Part shown: piece after piece, positions 43,172 through 47,678 of the stretch
Position numbering within the stretch: position 1 is the first letter of the stretch
Layout: each line of letters begins with the position of its first letter
Origin: Actinokineospora spheciospongiae
GTDB lineage: Bacteria > Actinomycetota > Actinomycetes > Mycobacteriales > Pseudonocardiaceae
Reading direction: 5' to 3'
Assembly (NCBI RefSeq): GCF_000564855.1
Contig: NZ_AYXG01000084.1
Span: forward strand, 1 to 47,678
Length of the DNA stretch: 47,678 nucleotides
The notes under the pieces: generated by a model
What the model was told of the DNA's origin: nothing
What the model saw: only the letters and a program-made list of their open reading frames with translations
The model's database searches: none
Program-made: the position numbers and the translations under genes

Positions 43172-43453
43172 GTGATCAGCACCAAGGCACTGCCGTTCAA
43201 CAAGTACCGGGTGACCTTCACCCTCGACCGCGACGACCCGCCCGGCCCGGTCAGCGTCGTGGGCTGCTTCAACGACTGGACCCCGGGCTCGCACCGGCTG
43301 CGCAACCGCACCGGCGGCCTGCGCTCGACCACCGTCGTGGTGCCCGCGGGCTCCACCGTCTCGTTCCGCTACCTGGCCGCGGACGGCACGTGGAGTGACG
43401 ACCCGGACGTGGCCGACCGGGACGAGGACGGCAACGCCGTCATCACCGTCTGA
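43172..43453 (+). CDS. Stand-alone CBM48/isoamylase-N-like domain protein
   Basis: The 93-residue protein is a single early-Set/CBM48 immunoglobulin-like domain, as found at the N-terminus of glycogen branching and debranching enzymes and in AMPK beta. Diagnostic segments are KYRVTFTLDRD, VSVVGCFNDWTPGSHRLR and VSFRYLAADGTWSDDPDVA. There is no catalytic domain and no signal peptide. Similar tiny proteins are common in actinobacteria and may bind glycogen-like glucans or regulate their metabolism. GTG at 43172 has AAAGG 8 bp upstream. A hairpin terminator begins at its stop codon. Confidence 0.85.
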   Translation: MISTKALPFNKYRVTFTLDRDDPPGPVSVVGCFNDWTPGSHRLRNRTGGLRSTTVVVPAGSTVSFRYLAADGTWSDDPDVADRDEDGNAVITV

Positions 43454-43492
43454 CGCCCCGCGACCCGGGCGCGCACGGCCGTCGCGGGGCGT
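43453..43492 (+). terminator. Terminator hairpin after the CBM48 gene
   Basis: A perfect 12-bp stem (43453-43464 with 43481-43492, 16-base loop) begins at the last base of the stop codon. It lies between convergent genes and could serve both strands. Confidence 0.7.
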
Positions 43493-43602
43493 GTGGGCGC
43501 TGCAGGCGCGGCCCGCGCCCCCGGCCCCACCGGGCCCGGCCGCCACCGCCGAGCAGGCGCGCACCCGCCCGACCAGGTCGGGCGCACCGGGCGGGACCAC
43601 CG

Positions 43603-44211
43603 TCACGGGTGCCCCACCCCGCCGCCGATCTCGCCCAGCAGGGCGTCGAAGGCGGCCGCCACCGCCGGGGTGAGCGCGTCCGGGTCGCTCCCGGCCTGCT
43701 CCCGGCCCGCCTGGAAGCAGGCCCTGGCCAGCCACGGAGCCAGCACCGCGGTCCGCTGGTCGGCCCGCATCCCGCGCAGGATGTCGCGGGCCAGCTCGAC
43801 CAGCCGGTCCAGCTTGCGCCCACCGCGGTCGGCCAGCTCGGGGTTGTCGCCGATGAGCTGCTCGCGCAGCCGGTAGTTCTCGCCGTCGACCACCGACTCG
43901 GCGCAGATGGACAGCACCAGCCCGCGCATCAGCTCCAGGGCGGTGCGCAGGTCGGGGGCGCGCTGCACCGGCACCGGCTCGTAGCGGGCGCGCACCTCGT
44001 CGAGCAGCTCCTGCTCCCCGGCGAACACGACCTCCTGCTTGTCGCCGAAGTACCGGAAGAACGTGGTGCGGCCGACCTCGGCCCGGTCGGTGATGTCGGT
44101 GACGGTGACGCCCGCGTAGCCGCGTTCGGCGAACAGGGCGTAGGCCGCGGCGACGATCTCCTGCCGGGCCCGCTGCCTCTTGCGCTCGCGCAGTGGTGGC
44201 CGGTCGTCCAT
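43603..44211 (-). CDS. TetR-family transcriptional regulator
   Basis: The 202-residue regulator has the N-terminal TetR helix-turn-helix: EIVAAAYALFAERGYAGVTV, then TDITDRAEVGRTTFFRYFGD (about residues 18-58), with the conserved FFRYFGDKQE. The C-terminal helical ligand domain belongs to the MftR/TetR_C-like type with an acyl-regulator look but no assignable ligand. ATG at 44211 was chosen because translation could not start earlier: a TACACT -10 element lies only 6 bp upstream and no Shine-Dalgarno exists, pointing to a leaderless transcript. A 16-bp palindrome upstream may be its own operator. Confidence 0.87.
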   Translation of the reverse strand: MDDRPPLRERKRQRARQEIVAAAYALFAERGYAGVTVTDITDRAEVGRTTFFRYFGDKQEVVFAGEQELLDEVRARYEPVPVQRAPDLRTALELMRGLVLSICAESVVDGENYRLREQLIGDNPELADRGGRKLDRLVELARDILRGMRADQRTAVLAPWLARACFQAGREQAGSDPDALTPAVAAAFDALLGEIGGGVGHP

Positions 44212-44217
44212 GGCGGG

Positions 44218-44264
44218 AGTGTATCGAGTACGAATCGGTACGCGGTACCACTCGGCACCGAGTG
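44218..44264 (-). promoter_or_regulatory. TetR gene promoter with palindromic operator
   Basis: TACACT (minus strand, 44218-44223) lies 6 bp before the ATG. Upstream is the perfect inverted repeat CACTCGG-CA-CCGAGTG (44249-44264) and a neighbouring pair of GGTAC motifs. Operator size and position fit autorepression by the TetR protein. Confidence 0.55.
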
Positions 44265-44323
44265 CGTCGAGGCATCGAAGACGTGATCGACCCATGTGTC
44301 GTGGACCACAGTGGCCAGGAACG

Positions 44324-44360
44324 CGCGTGCCCCTCCGACCGGTGGTCGGAGGGGCACGCG
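44324..44360 (-). terminator. Terminator hairpin of the M4-M28 protease gene
   Basis: A perfect 17-bp stem (44324-44340 with 44344-44360, loop GGT) lies 8 bp after the protease stop codon. It is the longest perfect stem seen in the window. Confidence 0.85.
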
Positions 44361-44368
44361 TGGGGTCG

Positions 44369-47302
44369 CTACGCCGACCGCAGGGAGATATCGTCGAGGA
44401 CGAAGCTCGTCTGCAAGGACGCGTCCTCGACACCGGTGAACTTCAGCGCCACCGTCTGCCCGGCGAACTGGCCGACGGGGACGGTCCGCTGGGTGAAACC
44501 GGCCGCCGCGTCCACGTTCGACAGGGTGGCCACCGACGTGCCGCCCACGGTGACGGTGAGCCGGTCGTACACGCGGGTGCCGGTCTCGGCGGTGTCCACG
44601 TGCGCCCAGTAGGTCAGCACCGCGCCGGTGCACCCGGCGGGGATGGTCACCGTCTGCGCGGCGCTCTCGGTGTTGGCGCTGCCGCTCCCGTTCAGCCACG
44701 CCTTCCAGGTGCCGGTGCGCGGCGCCTGGGAGGTGGAGCTGTCGCGGACCCCGGTGCTGAGGGTCCACGGCGTGGTGCCGGACTCGAAGCCGCCGTTGAC
44801 GACCAGCTCCGCCGGGGTGCAGGTGGTGCCGCCGCCGCTGGAGACCGCCTGCGCCCAGATCGTGTGCGCCACGCCGTCGGCGGTGCGGTCCAGGGCGGTG
44901 GCGTTGATGTTCGCCGTGGTGTCGCACGAGCTGTGGTAGCAGGCGTCGTACGCGGCGCCCGCGGTGCCGCCCCACTTGGCGGCCTGGGCGCTGGTCTTGC
45001 GCGCCGAGGCGCCGGTGGCGTAGCCGGAGGAGGGGATGCCCGCGTTCTTGAACGAGTAGTCGTCCGAGCGGCCCGCGCCCTCCACGTTCTCCTCGGGCGC
45101 CAGGCCCAGGGAGTCCCAGTACGCCTTCATCGGGGCGGAGACGGCGGTGGAGATGTTGTTGATGAAGTAGCCCGCGTTCCGCGACCCGACCATGTCGAAG
45201 TTGTAGTACGCCTTAATGGCCGTCCGCTGCGCCGAGGTGAGCGAGTTGACGTAGAAGCGCGAGCCGAGCAGGCCGGACTCCTCGTCGGTCCACCAGGCGA
45301 ACCGCACGTGCTTGGCCATCGCCGGGTTCGCCGCGGCCAGTTGCAGGGCGTTCTCCAGCAGCACCGCGGACCCGGAGGCGTTGTCGTTGATGCCCGGTCC
45401 GGCCGAGACGCTGTCGAGGTGCGCGCCGAACATGACCGTCTGGCTGGTGTCGCCACCGGGCCAGTCGGCGATCAGGTTGTTGGAACGGTAGTTGCAACTG
45501 GTGCAGGTCTGCTCGGCGACGGTGAAGCCCGCCGCCTGGAGCTTGCCCTTGAGGTAGGCGACGGAGGCGGTGTAGCCCGCCGAGCCCGCGCGCCGGTTGC
45601 CGCCGTTCTGCGTGGCCAGCGCGTTGAACTGGGTCAGGTGCGCCTGCACCTTGGCCACGTCCACGTTCGGCGCGGCCTGCGCGGAGGCGCCACCGAGGAC
45701 GTCCACCGCACCGATCGAGTCCACCGCGCCGATCGAGTCCACAGTGGAGCCCCTGGCGAACGCGGTGCACGTCGGGTCGGCGGTCTGCGCGGGGACGCTG
45801 ACGGCGTTCCACGCGGCCTTGGTCCGGTTGTAGAGGTTGCAGGTGGCGTCGAGGTTCTTCGCCGCGGTGAGGGTGGCGGTGCGGTACCTCTTGTAGGTCA
45901 TGCCGCTGGTCTTGAGCAGCATTCCCCCGTAGAAGACCTTGCCCGCCGCCTGGATGCCGATCCCGGTCACCGAGCTGCTGTCGCAGGTCGGGCTGACCGG
46001 CTTGCCGCCGCCCGGGTTGGAGCCCTCGGCCAGCAGGTAGAACCAGTGGTTCAGCGGCCCGGCCGCGGCGTGCACCTCGGTGCTCGGGATCGACGCGGAG
46101 TAGCAGTTGGGGTGGTTGTTGACCAGCGACGGGTTGTACATGTTGCGGATCGGCCCGTTGCCGGTGAGGTTGACCTTCTCGCCGACGAGGTAGTCGCCCG
46201 GGGTGTCGTACGGGGCGGGCTCGTTGGCGTATGCCTCGGTCAGCGCGCCGAAGATGTCCCCTGTGCCCTCTCCGAGCCCGGCCTCGCCGTTGGCGCCGCC
46301 GGGGGTGAACTGGTCGAGGCCGTGGCCGTACTCGTGGCCGACGACGTCCATGGCGCCGATCCACTGGCCCGCGCTGTTGCGCCCGATGGTGACGCTGGAG
46401 CCGTTCCAGTACGCGTTGGTGGTGTTGTAGCCCACGCGCGCGGGCCAACTGCCGCCGGAACCGGTGTGGCCGTTGCGGCCCAACCAGTTCTTGAGCATGT
46501 CGAACTCCTTCTGCGCCGCCCACATGACGTCGACGCAGCCGGTCTCCTTGCTGGTGGCGTTGCCGGTGCCCCAGGTGTCGGTGGTCTTGCTGAACACCTG
46601 GCCGGTGCTGTAGTCCGCGCACTGCAGGCCCGGGCGGGTGGTGTCCTTGAGCAGGTACCGGCCACCGGACTGGCTGGTGGTGATGGCCAGCGGGCTGGGG
46701 CCGTTCCACTGGCTGGTGCCGGTGCCGTGCTCGACGTCGTCGTGCCGGTCCAGCACGGTGCCGGTGACCGCGTCGACCCAGACCGTCAGGTGGCTCTCGC
46801 CCTCGGCGGTGGCGCCGCCGAGCACGGTCTGCCAGGCCAGCTTCGGGGTGTCGCCGGTCAGCTTCACCACCAGCGAGCGGGACTCGACCGCGTCGACCCT
46901 GGCCAGTTCACGCCTGGCGGTGGCCTCGGCGGCCTCACCGGTGACCGCAGGCGCGGTGCCGATCCGCACCGTCACACCGCTGGCCTTGGCACTGGCGCGC
47001 ACCGACCCGTTGCCGTCGGTCAACACGGTCGCGTCACCGCCGACGACCGGCAGGCCGCGGTAGGTGCGCTCGTAGGCGACGGAGTGGAGGCCGTCCACCC
47101 ACGGGGTGACCAGGCCCCGCCGGTAGACCTCGTCCGGACCCGCGCCGAGCGCGGTCGCCGCGACCCGGTCGGCCGCGCCCAGGGCGCGGGTCTGCGCGTC
47201 CGGGACGTCCGGGACGACCGGGGCGGCGGAGGCGGGGGTTCCCACCGCCGAACCAGCGAGGACGACCAGGGCGAGCCCGGCCGTCACCGTTCTGCGTGTC
47301 AT
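44369..47302 (-). CDS. Secreted fusion protease: M4 metallopeptidase plus M28 aminopeptidase
   Basis: The 977-residue protein has a signal peptide ([17 protein letters not shown], cleavage near ASA), an FTP/PepSY-like propeptide (about 30-205), then an M4 thermolysin-type catalytic domain with His323-Glu-Tyr-Gly-His327, the downstream Glu in GEGTGDIFG and [16 protein letters not shown]. After a linker with a duplicated VDSIGA segment comes an M28 domain of the Streptomyces aminopeptidase kind: His628 in [27 protein letters not shown] and YHSSCDT supply two-zinc ligands. The C-terminal 160 residues are a jelly-roll/CBM-like domain ([13 protein letters not shown]). Both active sites look intact. 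ATG at 47302 has GAGGAG upstream. Normally these are separate enzymes. Confidence 0.88.
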   Translation of the reverse strand: MTRRTVTAGLALVVLAGSAVGTPASAAPVVPDVPDAQTRALGAADRVAATALGAGPDEVYRRGLVTPWVDGLHSVAYERTYRGLPVVGGDATVLTDGNGSVRASAKASGVTVRIGTAPAVTGEAAEATARRELARVDAVESRSLVVKLTGDTPKLAWQTVLGGATAEGESHLTVWVDAVTGTVLDRHDDVEHGTGTSQWNGPSPLAITTSQSGGRYLLKDTTRPGLQCADYSTGQVFSKTTDTWGTGNATSKETGCVDVMWAAQKEFDMLKNWLGRNGHTGSGGSWPARVGYNTTNAYWNGSSVTIGRNSAGQWIGAMDVVGHEYGHGLDQFTPGGANGEAGLGEGTGDIFGALTEAYANEPAPYDTPGDYLVGEKVNLTGNGPIRNMYNPSLVNNHPNCYSASIPSTEVHAAAGPLNHWFYLLAEGSNPGGGKPVSPTCDSSSVTGIGIQAAGKVFYGGMLLKTSGMTYKRYRTATLTAAKNLDATCNLYNRTKAAWNAVSVPAQTADPTCTAFARGSTVDSIGAVDSIGAVDVLGGASAQAAPNVDVAKVQAHLTQFNALATQNGGNRRAGSAGYTASVAYLKGKLQAAGFTVAEQTCTSCNYRSNNLIADWPGGDTSQTVMFGAHLDSVSAGPGINDNASGSAVLLENALQLAAANPAMAKHVRFAWWTDEESGLLGSRFYVNSLTSAQRTAIKAYYNFDMVGSRNAGYFINNISTAVSAPMKAYWDSLGLAPEENVEGAGRSDDYSFKNAGIPSSGYATGASARKTSAQAAKWGGTAGAAYDACYHSSCDTTANINATALDRTADGVAHTIWAQAVSSGGGTTCTPAELVVNGGFESGTTPWTLSTGVRDSSTSQAPRTGTWKAWLNGSGSANTESAAQTVTIPAGCTGAVLTYWAHVDTAETGTRVYDRLTVTVGGTSVATLSNVDAAAGFTQRTVPVGQFAGQTVALKFTGVEDASLQTSFVLDDISLRSA
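45704..45739 (-). repeat. 18-bp tandem duplication in the protease linker
   Basis: Two copies of an 18-bp unit (45704-45721 and 45722-45739) differ at one base and encode VDSIGA twice, in frame, between the M4 and M28 domains. Confidence 0.85.
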
Positions 47303-47412
47303 CGATGCTCCTCGTGGCAGGGTTGCACGCCCGGGTCGAGCGGGGACACGCCCCAACCGGGCCCCACGAGCATCCGCACCCGGCACAGCACGGGTCAACA
47401 CGGCGGCGGAAT

Positions 47413-47431
47413 CCGTCAAAGAACCGTCAAA
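47413..47431 (-). promoter_or_regulatory. Direct-repeat box upstream of the protease gene
   Basis: CCGTCAAA occurs at 47413-47420 and again at 47424-47431, an 11-bp period (TTTGACGG on the minus strand), about 110 bp before the protease start. Such spacing is typical of OmpR-family or other dimeric activator sites. A further TTGACC is at 47394-47399. The 47303-47678 gap has no supported gene. Confidence 0.45.
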
Positions 47432-47555
47432 CCCCCTGACGGCACAACGCAAACCGGTCAACACGGCAAATCCGACACCGAGACCCGCCAACGTAGCCGC
47501 CGACCACCCGACACACCGACACACCGACGGCCCGGCGACTCGGCCACACAAACGC

Positions 47556-47587
47556 CGGGCAGGCGGATGCGCGGGCAGGCGGATGCG
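47556..47587. repeat. 16-bp perfect tandem repeat
   Basis: CGGGCAGGCGGATGCG is present twice head-to-tail (47556-47571 and 47572-47587). The surrounding sequence resembles the repeat at 47636-47660, so this is part of the same intergenic repeat family. Confidence 0.75.
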
Positions 47588-47635
47588 ATTGGCCAGCCGG
47601 CCACCCCCGAAACCGGCGGCCCGACCAAGCAAACG

Positions 47636-47660
47636 CCCGGGTGGGTGGATGTGTTTGGCC
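47636..47660 (+). repeat. Copy of a dispersed intergenic repeat
   Basis: CCCGGGTGGGTGGAT and the following ten bases match positions 5-29 in inverted orientation (22 of 25). A diverged copy lies about 80 bp upstream at 47556-47600. Confidence 0.45.
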
Positions 47661-47678
47661 GGGGGTGGCGATCATGTG

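Noticed and set aside
47427-47675. 82-residue minus-strand protein upstream of the protease
   Set aside because: It is Arg/Pro/Cys-rich, overlaps the repeat family and has no ribosome site or domain pattern.

Overview
This 47.7 kb window is GC-rich chromosomal DNA from a filamentous-type actinobacterium. GTG starts are frequent, LuxR regulators with an NTPase domain are large, a calerythrin-like EF-hand protein is present, and at least three starts look leaderless. The best guess is a member of the Pseudonocardiales (Actinosynnema/Saccharothrix/Actinokineospora-like); no rRNA or marker gene confirms it. I saw no tRNA, rRNA, CRISPR array, transposase or phage gene.

Left part (1-15 kb): a membrane pentapeptide-repeat protein; a small PH-domain protein; an exported DUF1800-DUF1501 pair; two paralogous NB-ARC/LuxR regulators flanking a secreted protein with a (TTPP)12 linker; a PucR-type regulator; a stand-alone LigD-type polymerase domain; a four-EF-hand protein; and an OmpR-type response regulator.

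Middle part (15-29 kb): a histidine kinase convergent with that response regulator and co-directional with a second DUF1800-DUF1501 pair and a cytochrome P450; a small gene behind a perfect LexA/SOS box; an MFS exporter next to a BAHD-like acyltransferase; a polar amino-acid ABC transporter operon; a SLOG/Rossmann-like protein; and a TerC-family membrane protein.

Lipid locus (28.5-42.8 kb): a four-gene operon encodes an FAAL (FadD32-like), a giant Pks13-like polyketide synthase, an AccD4-like carboxyltransferase and an exported antigen-85/esterase-D-fold hydrolase. It starts at a recognisable TTGACA/TATGGT promoter and ends in tandem hairpins. Just upstream on the same strand lie an R2-like ligand-binding oxidase (R2lox) and an exported CocE/PepX-type hydrolase. 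The set resembles the mycolate condensation locus (fadD32-pks13-accD4), but the synthase also carries apparently active DH and KR domains and a third carrier-like domain without its serine. I infer that it makes a reduced, branched long-chain lipid that is transferred or processed at the cell surface. This is the most interesting system in the window.

Right end (43-47.7 kb): a tiny CBM48 protein; a TetR regulator with a palindromic operator and an apparently leaderless start; and a secreted protease that fuses an M4 (thermolysin-type) and an M28 (aminopeptidase-type) domain. Related short repeats sit at both ends of the window in inverted orientation.
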